NCBI GenBank assembly: GCA_012976225.1
Contig: JAAVVG010000034.1
Location: forward strand, 10,001 to 74,000
Source of the DNA: Golubevia sp. BC0850
Taxonomy: Eukaryota; Basidiomycota; Exobasidiomycetes; Golubeviales; Golubeviaceae
Length of the DNA stretch: 64,000 nt
Direction of reading: 5' to 3'
A program made the position numbers and the translations under genes. Every line of letters begins with the position of its first letter. Position 1 is the first letter of the stretch. Below the pieces are notes generated by a model. It was not told the DNA's origin and did not search any database. It worked only from the letters and a program-made list of their open reading frames with translations. Shown here piece by piece: positions 1-10,121 of this stretch.

Positions 1-183
1 AAGAAAGCGACATTTCAGGTTTCATCTGCTCGCTCTTGTGACGATCTTCAAAGATGCTCCATGGATACGATATTCAAGAGGAAGCGTCGCGAAAAGGATC
101 CAGCTCCAAATGATGAGCTGAGGGCCGATTGCCAGTTGCCTATCAAGAACAGATGGCAGGGCTCTCCATCTCCTAGCTCTTAA
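1..183 (+). CDS. C-terminal end of an unidentified protein (5'-partial)
   Basis: Frame 1 is open from the first base of the window to a TAA at 181-183, about 60 codons. The residues include a basic cluster (KRKRREK) and a Ser/Pro-rich end (QGSPSPSS). An AG at the edge of a possible acceptor (ttcag, near base 18) means only part of it may be coding. No family is recognisable from so short a tail, and the rest of the gene lies outside the window. This could be a chance open frame, although its composition resembles the nuclear-type basic tails of other genes here. Confidence 0.3.
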   Translation, partial: KKATFQVSSARSCDDLQRCSMDTIFKRKRREKDPAPNDELRADCQLPIKNRWQGSPSPSS

Positions 184-681
184 AACAATTTCATGTGAAA
201 ATCAAAAATCCAATCTCATTCGCATGCAGATGAACGATGTCTAGCAGATGTCAAAGTGAATTTCCAGCCAGCTAGAGAGCTAAAAGAGCCAGCTTGAGGA
301 TATTTGAGGATAATCCCTTCACAAATCAAAATTGTTTCTTGAAAAATTTCAACAAAGTCTTATCAAGGAGGAAGTCAATTTTTTTGAAGAAAGAGATGAA
401 ACATGTGAGTGAGACGCGCTCAGACCGCCTCGCCTCGGTGTTTGCGCCCCTCCGATCATTTCAAAGCTTGAAAGCTTCTTGACTTCGCTTTTTGACTTCC
501 TTCCTCCCAACACATCCTTTGCAAACTACCTCTTTCCCTCTCATTTATTATTTTCTCCTTTCAGACTACTGTTCTAATCTACTGGAGTTGCTAGTTTCCT
601 CTTGAGCTCTCCAAGTTCTCTCCCTTCCTTCTCTTTTTTCAAACATCCCCAAAATCAAAAACCTCAAACAAAGCACACAAC
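184..681. other. Intergenic stretch, no gene seen
   Basis: About 500 bp with no convincing reading frame. The last 200 bp are pyrimidine-rich (CTTTCCCTCTC runs), as in fungal promoters and 5' leaders, directly before the ATG at 682. This fits a promoter for the next gene, but no specific site stands out. Confidence 0.35.
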
Positions 682-1578
682 ATGATCTCAAGCTACCAAA
701 GGACCATTTGTCAACTAACAGGAAACAGTATCATGAGTCAAAAGATTTACAAACAAGCAAATTTCACTCCAGAGAAGAGGAAAGCAGATGCTGATACATC
801 AGTTCATCTCCTTCATCAAAGAAGCCAAAACAATTGAGTAGTGCCAATACTCTGACTACAAAAACCAGTTCTTCAATAAATCAAGAATCCACTTCAGATG
901 ATAACTTGTGGGAATCTTTTCCTGTGGACTCTCTTCCTTGGGTTTCTCAAGTCTACCAGTTCTTCTAGTACCCCTGTGAGCTCAGTTCTAGGTCCAAACT
1001 TTTCAAACACTTTGGAGCTTCATGATGAATGGGAGGGGGTTGATGACTCTTTAGAGAAAACTGTGGAGGCGGACTTGAAAGAATCTGATGAAAGTACTAT
1101 GTTAAGAGGTGGAACTGGAGAGCACGGAATCCAGTTGAGTACTGTAAGACCTATTCGTAAAAGTGAAAAGTTTTGGGAAGGAGGTGTCAAGGTAAGTTTT
1201 GGGCTTTGAGAGAGCATTAGTTCATGACTTGGCCTTGCACCAAAGCCTCTTTCCTGACCTCTTCTCTTTGCAACTTCTTCTGCTCATTTGTAACTTAGTT
1301 CTCAGCCATTCAATATTAATTGCAATCATTCATCCTCATCATCAGCTCGGAGCTTGAGATTTGCGAGAGAAGTTGATGAGACTTCCTGTGGAATTCTCGA
1401 CCTCAGTCTTCCTTTTTTTGGCTGGAGAAGGAAGGAATCTTGCCTCAAGCTATCCTTTTCCTCTACTCCTATTTATTCTGACCCCTTCTTCCAGTCTGAG
1501 AGAGACCAGCGGGTCTCACAAACCTCATCGACAAGTAGATGAAATTGTGGGTATTGGAATTAAAAATACAATGAAATA
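682..1578 (+). CDS. Hypothetical spliced gene, structure unresolved
   Basis: An ATG at 682 opens a short basic frame. After a likely intron near 800-960 an acidic frame follows (898-1190, with LELHDEWEGVDDSLEKT), ending at a good donor (GTCAAG/GTAAGT near 1190). A third frame with RSLRFAREVDE starts after an AG near 1345 and runs to about 1540. The three parts have coding-like composition and sensible splice sites, so one small multi-exon gene is likely. I recognise no domain. Exact exons, and whether it is intact, cannot be settled by eye. Confidence 0.3.
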
Positions 1579-1647
1579 AATGATACACAAGCCAACAACA
1601 CAACCTGAAATAGAAGTACAATTAATTAAAACGACCCTTTGACCTTC

Positions 1648-4600
1648 CTACTCCAACTGGCTTCTCTTCCACTTAAACCTTTCCTCACTTTTTCTCAAGT
1701 CAGCCAATCTGTTCGAAAGTTGATTGATCGACCAATCACCTCTAATCTTATCCAATTTCTTAGCCAACCTTCTTCTCTTCTTCCCACCACTTCTCTTTTT
1801 CTTGATGACAGAGATGATTTCATTCAATCTACAATACCTTTTTCTCCAAGTGTCGCTTGAGATCTTGAGATTCCCAACTTGATATCCACCTTTCATCCAA
1901 GTTTCTCTTCCAGGATGATTTCGATCCAATTCTTCTACTGAAGAGATTCCATCTGCACCTTTAGTCCAAATCGACCAGAGATCTTTGACGGATTTAATGT
2001 TGTTGAGAGTGGGCTTTGAAGGGTCGGAGGTGTTGGAATCTGTAGATGATAAGGAAGAAGATCGAGATGTTGAAGTTGATCTTGATAGAGAAGAAGAAGA
2101 TCCGGAGTTATCGCTAGAACTAGAAGAAGAAGACCAAGTCCTAGAGGATTGAAGTCCAGTTTTATTCACAGCTTCTATCAAATCCTCATGCCTTTGAAAT
2201 TCTTCTCGATGATGTCTCTGAGCTTCAACTTTAAGAGTCTTGATTTCTTTCTTTAAAGCTATATGGTTTTCAAAGAGTTGAATTGGGTCAATTCGTTGAA
2301 TTAGATCTTGAGCTTGAACTTGAGATTGATCATCTGTTCTTTCAGCATCATCGACACTGTTTAAAACTTGTTCTTGAAAGTCAATGAAAGCTGGAGAGTC
2401 GAAGAGTTCGTGTTGAAAGATTTGAATGTCTGGATAATGATATTTGAGAACTGCTGCGTCTTGAAGAAGGACGATACGTAGATGGTCGACTGGAAAGAGG
2501 CGAAGATGGGAGAAAGTCAGTTGAAAGAGCTATCACCTTTAGAGGAACTTCGAATCAACTCACGCAACTTGAAAAGACGAATGGCGGTTGGATTAGTGAG
2601 GGTGATCGAACTGAAGCGAGAGAGAGTGGGAAGGGTAAGTAAGGAGGTTTCAACGTAGCTCTCATCCCTAAGACTTTCAAACTCACTCATCTTGCTCATC
2701 CTCACTTTCCTCAGCACCTTCATCCTCATCCTCACTTCCACTTACAACCCTATAAGAATTCAAAAACGGATAAATCAACTCCTTCAATTCCTTCTTCGGT
2801 TTAACATCTCTACTCCACCCAACCTCTTTCCCACCTAAATCTCCCGGCTTAAAACCAGCTAAAGCCCTCAAAACTTGATGAGGAATCTTTTTCAAATAAC
2901 TCAGAACCATGACGCTAAAATCCCATCTTCCATGAATTCTAACATCTTGAATTGAAATCTCTTCTTCTTGAGCTATTGTAGAAGCAGAACCACATCTACA
3001 TAAATGAGTACATTTAGTAGGACCGATTCCAGTTTTAAGATATGCTCTTTTAAAAGCTTTATAATGAGATTTGTAAGACATTGATTGAGTTGAAATGATT
3101 GGTTGAGAATGAGAGGGTTCGGCTCTCACTACCTGTAGAAGTTAAAAGAATCGTCAGAAGGAGCCAGATCGATTTGAAAAAGCGATTCAACAACTCACTT
3201 TAACGTTAAAGAATTCTTTTGGATCAGTTAGATCTGGAAATCCATCCTCTTCATCTTCACTAATTTGAAACCTTTCGAAAAAGTAAAGTGCCAATGATCC
3301 AATAGGACAGAGTAAAGGGTCCTTATGTCTATAAGAAGCACCAAATTGAGCTTGACCATCTCTATGAGTTTTTCCTCCACCTAAAACACAGATCAACATC
3401 TTGTTAACCCCAACTCCTTCTCCTCGATTCAAAGGTTCATAATCTTTCATCAACAAATCCGCCAATTCTAAAGTTCTAATACTTTCACCTCTTAACATTT
3501 GAGAGAAAGCACCTATCCAAGCGAACCTCATTCCGAAAGAATGACATCTTTTGCCATTTTTCTTACCGAGGAAATGGAGAGATAGAGATTCTCTCTCCGA
3601 GATGGTGATGGTGGAATCTAGATGAAGTTGAGAAGTTCGATCTTGAAAGTTATGTCTTCTTCTGGCTTGTTCTGAGAGACGTGTGGATCTGAGCCAACCT
3701 GAGAAGAAAGAATGAAGATGAGTTAAATAGATGAGAGAGGAGAGAGAGGGAAAGGGATGAAGATTCACTTTGAACATCACTGGTTCTCGGATTGGAAGAA
3801 AGAACTAAACCTTCACGGCTTTGAATTTGCCATAACTTGACGATAGCAGTACAGTACTGAGAAGGAAAGCGAAAAGAAATGAGAATCAATCAGCTAAGCG
3901 GGTTGAGAGACGGAAAGGGAGAAGTTTCTCATCTGGTTGATGCATCGAGCCAACCTTCTCCACTAATGAAATCCAAGATTTCAGGTTTCAAGCAGAGGAA
4001 GAACCCAAAAGATCCAGTTTGCCATCTCCAACTTGAGCACAGGTTCAGCCAAACTCATTCGACTTCAACTGTCCAAAGAGTATCGGAATTCGCTCGCTTT
4101 CTTTCTCTCAAGAACTAGTTCAAAAAAAAGAGCAAGACCTCTACAGCTAAATTGAGAATCAGTTAAATCCCACACAAAGCCTCAAATTCCTCGAATGATT
4201 TCTGACCTCCCCTCCTTCAACACCTCAGGATTGAAACCTCGCTCTCAAGCTTCAAATTAATAATTCATTACTTGATGAACGGTATTTGTCACTATCCAAT
4301 TTTCATCTTTCTACACCCGGCCTTTCCCAAATCCTTTGCTCTTGTATCTCCTCCCCAGAGATTCTTCTCGATTTATCCTGATAGACTCACTTGTCTAAGA
4401 ACCTGATGACCAACAACCTTGTCATGAGATCTCTTATAGGGTCTACCGTCTTGAGAATGTAGGAACATGAGTAACTTAGCTAAGAGGAAAGAAGTTGAAA
4501 GAAAAAGGAGGGTCAGTGAGTCTTTCCAATTTCTTGTGTAGACTTTGAAACAAAGACAGTTGGAAGGAGGATCATAAAATATGTAAGATTGTATTAGAAT

Positions 4601-5133
4601 TCATCGTAGATGAAAATCTACTCTAACATTTAAGTTGTGTAATCATGTCCATTGCTTCTCAAGTCTTTCCCTTTTCCCCCTTTGTCCCATCTCTGATACT
4701 CACTTTCGTCCACCCCTTCGCCTACTCCCTCTTCTGAACACCAATTCTTAAAATCTTTCTGACATCTCTCATAAATAGTCTTTGTAGATTTCCTATTTGG
4801 ATCACCAGTCGATTTCAAAAGTTTCTTCTTCTTTCTTTCTAAAAGTTGAAGATTTTCTTCTTCCTCGATTCGTTGGATTGCATTCAAGGATTTGTTGTCA
4901 GAGGAGTTTGAATTTGAACGAATGGAAGAGATTGGAGATAATGAAGTTCTGGGTGTTGGTAATGTGAAATTGGTTCGAGGAGTTGATCGATTGCGAGGTC
5001 GACTTGAATTGGAAGAAGATGAAGAGGATGAGGATGAAGAAGATGAGCTGACGTTGTTTCTTTTCCTTCTATTTGAATTACTGGGTTCGCGTTGATCATT
5101 GCTTTCACTTTCACTGTCAACACTAGAAGACAT
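1648..5133 (-). CDS. Ndc10/Crypton-type tyrosine recombinase with GCR1-like C-terminal domain
   Basis: Read on the minus strand, the parts follow the order known for fungal Crypton and Ndc10-domain proteins. A Ser-rich N-terminus (5133 to about 4640) holds a TIYERCQKDFKNWC helix. A core exon (about 3705-3187) has MLRGESIRTLELADLL and the YRHKDPLLCPIGSLALYFFE block of the Ndc10 domain II family. The next exon (about 3132-2683) has THLCRCGSA (HxxR), GRWDFSVMVLSYLKKIP (candidate catalytic Tyr) and ALAGF. A linker with LLQDAAVLKYHYPDIQIF and a coiled-coil stretch follow, then a C-terminal GCR1-like DNA-binding domain (DLWSIWTKG...W...YCRLNEII) to the stop at 1648. Arg, HxxR and Tyr of a tyrosine recombinase all seem present. 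Introns lie near 3133-3197 (good GTGAGT/CAG) and upstream of 3860. Exons in 3.9-4.6 kb are unresolved. It is either a DNA transposon of the Crypton class or a host gene derived from one. Confidence 0.65.
3860..4640 (-). other. Unresolved exon/intron part of the recombinase gene
   Basis: Between the Ser-rich first part and the Ndc10-like core no long frame continues on the minus strand. The stretch probably holds one or two short exons plus introns, or untranslated sequence if the two parts belong to separate transcripts. A 79-codon frame on the plus strand here has no family resemblance and is probably chance. Confidence 0.35.
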
Positions 5134-5336
5134 TCTCCAATGGTTGGGAAGCTATGAAGTAAGAGATGAAGAATTCCAATCGCGTTCTCGATTCAATTCC
5201 CTTCTTACTATTCTTCTAAACATACTCCTTTCATCAAATTAGATCCTCATCAAGCGAGAGCTGGAAGAAAAGCAGATGAATTCCAAAGCAAGTGTCAAGA
5301 TGAGGAGATGACTAGAGAGCTGTAGAATCAAATCAA

Positions 5337-6209
5337 ATGGTTTACGTTCAAGCTTCACTCTCTTCTGAACTCGGATGTCACTACGTAACTGAAGCTCTTA
5401 TGAACAAAGAAAAGGAGTCGAGAAGCTATTCAGACAACGGAACAGCTCTTCTGGTCACGGATGCAGGTCATCTGTTCGCTCAAAACGCTGTTTGGATTCT
5501 TCGATACGGTCTCAACTCACACGAGGGTCTTTTCGAGGGTCCGTCGACGATTTTGATTCAGGGCTGCAATGCAAAGCGTGTTCAAAAGCTTCTACATCTC
5601 CGGGAGGAGCATCGCGAACTTCTTCCAGCTTTGATTAACAAAAGTAGGCTCTGGTTAAAAGATCAAAATGAATTTTAAGCGGCTGTGGATCTGGTTAGAA
5701 GAGTGGTGAGGTCATCAGAGCTAGAGAAACAAGTTGGTAGAGACCTTGGGGCATCTAACGATCGACATCGGGTTTGGCAACTACAAGCTGGGAGAGAGGA
5801 ACTTTTCGAAACCGAAGGTGAGTCTCCAAGATGTAAAGCTTGATCTTTCGTCCGTCTCGATACCTCCACTAACCTCACCAACAAAGGACTAACCAACTCC
5901 TTCTTCTCACTTCTCGCTCACCATCAGCTGGACTGATACTTCGCAGAAGGCCAACCGAAACGTTGACAGGTACCAATATCCAATCATCTCTACCTGGAAC
6001 GATTTCCATCCTCAACAAAGCTTCAAGAGTTTCTACTCGATGTGCTTACTGTCCTCCATCTGGACGCTGAAAGGTCTCCGAGTGAGAACATCTTGGCCCG
6101 AGTCTTAGCTGCAGCTATATTCTACATTTTCAAGAAAGAGAAAGGAGCTCCAGTCTTCTATTCCTTTTTTGTGACGCTTTGGACAAGATTTTGGGAACGG
6201 GATCGGTAG
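5337..6209 (+). CDS. Unrecognised spliced gene, mostly helical protein
   Basis: ATG at 5337 opens about 105 codons (VTDAGHLFAQNAVWILRYG, then an ALINK end). A 43-nt intron starting GTAGGC and ending TTTTAAG restores the frame to TAVDLVRRVVRSSELEKQVG...FETE. A GTGAGT/CATCAG intron leads to AGLILRRPTETLT. A GTACCA...TTCAAG intron leads to EFLLDVLTVLHLDAERSP...LAAAIFYIFKKEKG and a TAG at 6207-6209. All three junctions keep phase, which argues strongly for real coding, though the first intron is at the short limit. The product would be about 230 aa, rich in predicted helix. I recognise no family. It lies head to head with the recombinase gene, whose N-terminus starts 200 bp upstream. Confidence 0.45.
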
Positions 6210-6481
6210 TCGATGGCTAGTTTGCCTTGAAAGAGAAGAAGAAGAAGGAGATATCAGAAGGCATGGTCATTGATGTGTTAGTTGAGTCTTATTAGCATAC
6301 TTCTTTTCTCTCTATCTTTTTTGAGTTAGGATGACTCGTGAAGGCGATTGAAACGTAGAAATGGAATCTTCAACAGTCATTTGACTCCAACTTCAAGAGA
6401 AGGGTAAAAACAATATGCTAGGTTTGATAAGTAGATGGTCAAGTGTAAGTAAAGGTGTATCCCTCGAATGCTTTTTTTCCT

Positions 6482-8569
6482 TCAAGAGATCTGCCTGATT
6501 CCCTTCTCCTCAGCCAGAGCAGTCAAGAATTCTCTTTCCTCCTTTCTGAAATTATCGTTCCCCACTTCCGTTCGTAGACCGTCGAATACCAGGATCTCTC
6601 TAGAAGTGGTTTCGTAAGTTGGCCAAGTTTGGGGAGTAGTTCTTGTCCCAAGACCTAAAAAGTTCGAGATGCTTGAGTTCAAATTTGGATTTCCGTCGTT
6701 GATGAAACTGATCCACCTCGCTTGCATCTCTCTGGTTAGAGGGCCCGGAAGGTTTCCATACTGAAGAAGAATTCAAGAAGAAGTTAGAGGCGGCTTGGGT
6801 GAGCAAAGGAGCTCAGATTCAAATCTAACTAGATCGACTCTTCTAACTCACGAGATTCAGTAACTCAGATCCATGGAAAGCTCCTAAGTAGGGCGTTCCT
6901 TTCAAGTTCTTGTCCAAGTAGCTCCAAGTTGGATTGGTCTTTGAGACTGTAGAGAGGAAAGAGCGTCTTGGACTTTGAAATGTTACGTCCGTATAAACAC
7001 TTGCGATTCTCTTGTTCTGGGAAGTGACAGTGTTGAAGAGACCAGTATCGTAAGGAGCACCTTGAGTTGGATCTTGAGGATACAGTCTTGCTACTTCTTC
7101 GAAGTCCGAATCGGATAGACCAACTAGAAGGACTTCTTTGACCCACTTCTCGAACTTAGAAGCAGTGTTCGTTTTGGCAACGACCACGATAGTATGAAGA
7201 GTACCCTCATCGTCTTGATTGCCGCTGAGAATGTTGACTTGCTTTTTGTAAGAGCCTTCCTGCAGAGGCGAATAGTTTTGGATCAAAGGCGTAGAATTGT
7301 CGATCAGCATCCTCGTCTATCTCTTCCCCAAATCTCTGCAACTCACTTTGATCAGCTTGTCTGGATAATCAGGAAGGAAAGTGCCGTCCACAGAAGGAAC
7401 GAAAAGTCTTGTACAACCTTCATAAGAAAGAAGAGGTGGCACCGAGTTCATCGCAGAGAGGAAATCCGAGAGAGGTAGACCTTGAAGGCAATCGAAAGCG
7501 ATCTTGCTGTCTTCGTTAGAGCAGCCACTTGCTTTGGCCATTATATCAAAAGCTAAGTTTGAATCTTCCGTCCTTCCAATTCGATAAGGACTTCCTGAAT
7601 CCATCAGGACAGCTCTGTAAAGGGCCGTCTCTTCCTTTCCTTCGCTAACCAGATGCATTCCAATCGCCATACTTCCAGCGCTCTGTCCCCAAAGAGAGAC
7701 TTTCGAGGGATCTCCTCCGAAAGCAGCTATGTTCTCCTGAACCCAAGAGAAAGCGGCTTGTTGATCGAGTAATCCTATGTTAGCGACTCCATTTTCCTTC
7801 ACTGCTTTCCCATTCAAGAAACCGAAACCTGCTAGACGATAGTTGAAGTTCACGTAGATGACGTGTTTGTTGAGATGAGCTGATTCAGCTACAAACTTGG
7901 TAGGGTCTTTCGAAGTTGTCGACCCTGTTTGATAAGCTCCCTAGAGATGGCGAACAGAGGCAGAGACGATGAAATGAGTGAGAAAGGTTGCGCCGTTTCT
8001 CATAGACCTTCAAGATACTCACTCCATAGATCCAAATCACGACAGGTAGTTTCGTTGAATTTGAAGTTCCTTCTGGACGATAGACGTTGAGATACAAGCA
8101 ATCCTATGAGAGATGAAGAAGAGAATCAGGACAAGACTGCAAGCCACTCAATCTGAAATCTAGAGCTCACCTCTGAAGACTCTGGATCTGGCTTATCGAC
8201 ATCAGCTTTTCCGTGTCCGACCAAACTGAGAACATCATTCGGATTCGCTGAGGAGTTGACCTTGTGGACGAAACTCGTCAGATCGTTCTCCGGGAAAGTG
8301 CTCTTCAGTTGATAGCAAGAAGGAGGCTCTTTCGTGGCTTGAATAGTTCCAGAAGGCTTTTTCTTCAAAGACCTTGGCTCTCTTAATCGAAGTTCTCCTA
8401 ATGGAGGCTCAGCGAAAGAAATGGCTTTGAAGGATTCGACTTTCGATTTAGTAGATCCGATGAAAGTTGCCTCGCCTAGAGTGACTTGAGGTTGATTCGT
8501 TTGCGGCAGTGAAAGAGACTTGATGCCCCCTATAAGCAGTGGAAGGAATATCAAAGAGTTCAGCTTCAT
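6482..8569 (-). CDS. Secreted type-B carboxylesterase/lipase
   Basis: Hydrolyses carboxylic ester bonds; probably secreted. Start at 8569 gives a signal peptide ([18 protein letters not shown]). Four introns are placed with phase kept: exons 8569-8171, 8103-8023, 7940-7347, 7259 to about 6850, and a last exon to the stop at 6482. Hallmarks of the COesterase alpha/beta-hydrolase family appear in order: [24 protein letters not shown] (type-B signature 2), [15 protein letters not shown] (oxyanion hole), nucleophile Ser in LWGQSAGS (family usually GESAG), catalytic Glu in NQDDEGT and catalytic His in LGAFHGSEL. The triad looks complete and the length of about 555 aa is normal. GQSAG in place of GESAG occurs in some fungal lipases. 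The natural substrate cannot be read from sequence. Confidence 0.88.
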
Positions 8570-10121
8570 CTTGAAGGAGATGGAGAAGAGGAAGAAGAAG
8601 AAGGTTGGAAAAGGGAAAAGAGACCTCGATAGCCGAGAAGGCGCTAAAATCCCAGCTCCGGCGGATCTCAAGCTGGCCCTTCGTCGATTTCTGAAGTACA
8701 GTACGGAAACATCTTGCAACCTCATCGACTCCATTTTAGTTCGAGATCTTCAGAATGAAGAATTGGGAGAGAGCCAATCCTTCTCTTCTCTTCTCTGATC
8801 ACATCTCTTTTCCCTCCGTCCCTCCTTCAGATCATCTCGTCACCACTTCAAGTCTGAAGTCAGACCTCAGCTCACCAATGTCTTTTCCAACCTCCTCACA
8901 CCACTACGAAATCTCCAGTCTCTTCTACCATCACATCAAGTTTTCGCTCTCTTCAAACCTCTAGACCTTCTCATCCTTCCCTCCAACCAGCAATTCTTCC
9001 AATCAAAACAATCCGAATTCCAAAATCCAGATCTTCAGATTTCGAGCCACAAACCGTCAAGGTCAAACCAAAGCATTCGACGGATGGTGTGACAGAACAG
9101 ACAGCGCGAAGAGCTCGAGGTTGAGAATCTGGAAGCACGACTCCTGAGTCTGTACTACCTCGAATTCCAAAAAGATTGATTTGATTTGATCGTTTGAAGG
9201 AAGAAGAAGAAGGAGAAGAAGAGGAGAGTAGAGCAGCTGTCTTCTTTGATCTGAGTTGAAGGGGAGCTTTTTGACGAGGAGTTGAATTGATTGAAGTTGC
9301 TTTGAGAGAAGAATGACCTCGTGCTCGTTTTAGAGGCCTGATATCTGTTCAAGCGAGTTGAAAGCGTGGAAGAAGGGAGCATGTCGATGTGAGAAGTTAG
9401 GATCCAACTCGCAGCTACCCCTCATGATAAGGGAACTTCATTTCTGGCTTTCTCCTTCCCGCTACCTTCGAAATCAACGATTCTACTTATTGATATATCC
9501 AGCTCTACTGACTCGCTCTGTCTGTCTCTCTTCTCTTCCAGACTACTCACCAAGAATTTCCTTTTCCACTTGCAACTCCTCCTCCTCCTCGGTTCTTCTC
9601 CTCCTTTCTGTGGTTTCATCCTCCATCTCCTCATCAGAGACTGCTTCCAATTATCTAGCTTCAACTGAAATCTCCCTCAGATTGCGGGAAAAAGTCTGCG
9701 TTTGGTCATTGTCGTCTTCAGAATCTGAAGCCATTACTGTGTTTCTGTTAGAAGGAACATGATTTCGACTCCTCTGCTTTATTTCTTCATGTCTTCTTTC
9801 TTCTTCGAGTGGATCAACTTCAACCTTCTCTTCTTCTTCTTCTTCATCATCGGTATATGCTGTTAGGTCGATGACTTGATCGTTGTTTGTTTAGTAGCTC
9901 TAGTTAGATCGGACGCTGCCATCTTTTGACTGAGTTGCTTGCTTTGGTTCTATCTATTGATTGGATCTGATTTGCTTGAAGGATCGGAATGAATGAATGA
10001 TTTAAAGATCAAGGATGGTTCTATAGAATGATTTGGGATTGCTGATGGTCCGGAAAAGAGGGGAGAAGAAGTTGAAGGTTTGGCTTCTGAACTCTTTCGA
10101 CACACCCACATTCCCTTGAGA
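8570..10121. other. Gap between esterase and MON2 with low-confidence coding traces
   Basis: About 1.5 kb with no firm gene. On the minus strand 9890-9665 is an acidic frame (DQVIDLTAYTDDEEEEEE, with a VIDLT sequence like a SUMO-interacting motif), then a stop, then a basic-acidic frame (EAVSDEEMEDETTERRRR). A further minus frame at about 9345-8968 ends CGSKSEDLDFGIRIVLIG. These may be exons of one gene or a decayed one; I could not join them with consistent splice sites. On the plus strand 8815-9060 resembles sequence near 44.03-44.29 kb and, less clearly, 40.73-40.90 kb. Confidence 0.3.

Noticed and set aside
3879-4118. Plus-strand 79-codon frame inside the recombinase gene region
   Set aside because: It overlaps the antisense of the recombinase locus, has mixed Ser/Gln composition and no recognisable motif; more likely chance.
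4892-5095. Acidic plus-strand frame (EEDEEDEDEEDE)
   Set aside because: It is the antisense of the Ser-run at the recombinase N-terminus (TCN codons read backwards), not a separate gene.
5275-5700. Reading the 5337 frame alone as a complete 113-aa gene
   Set aside because: The stop lies inside a short phase-keeping intron, and coding-like sequence continues in three more exons to 6209.
7317-7346. A 30-nt intron in the carboxylesterase (GTGAGT...GATAG)
   Set aside because: It keeps phase but is shorter than plausible. The alternative acceptor CTCTGCAG gives an 87-nt intron and matches the family sequence better.
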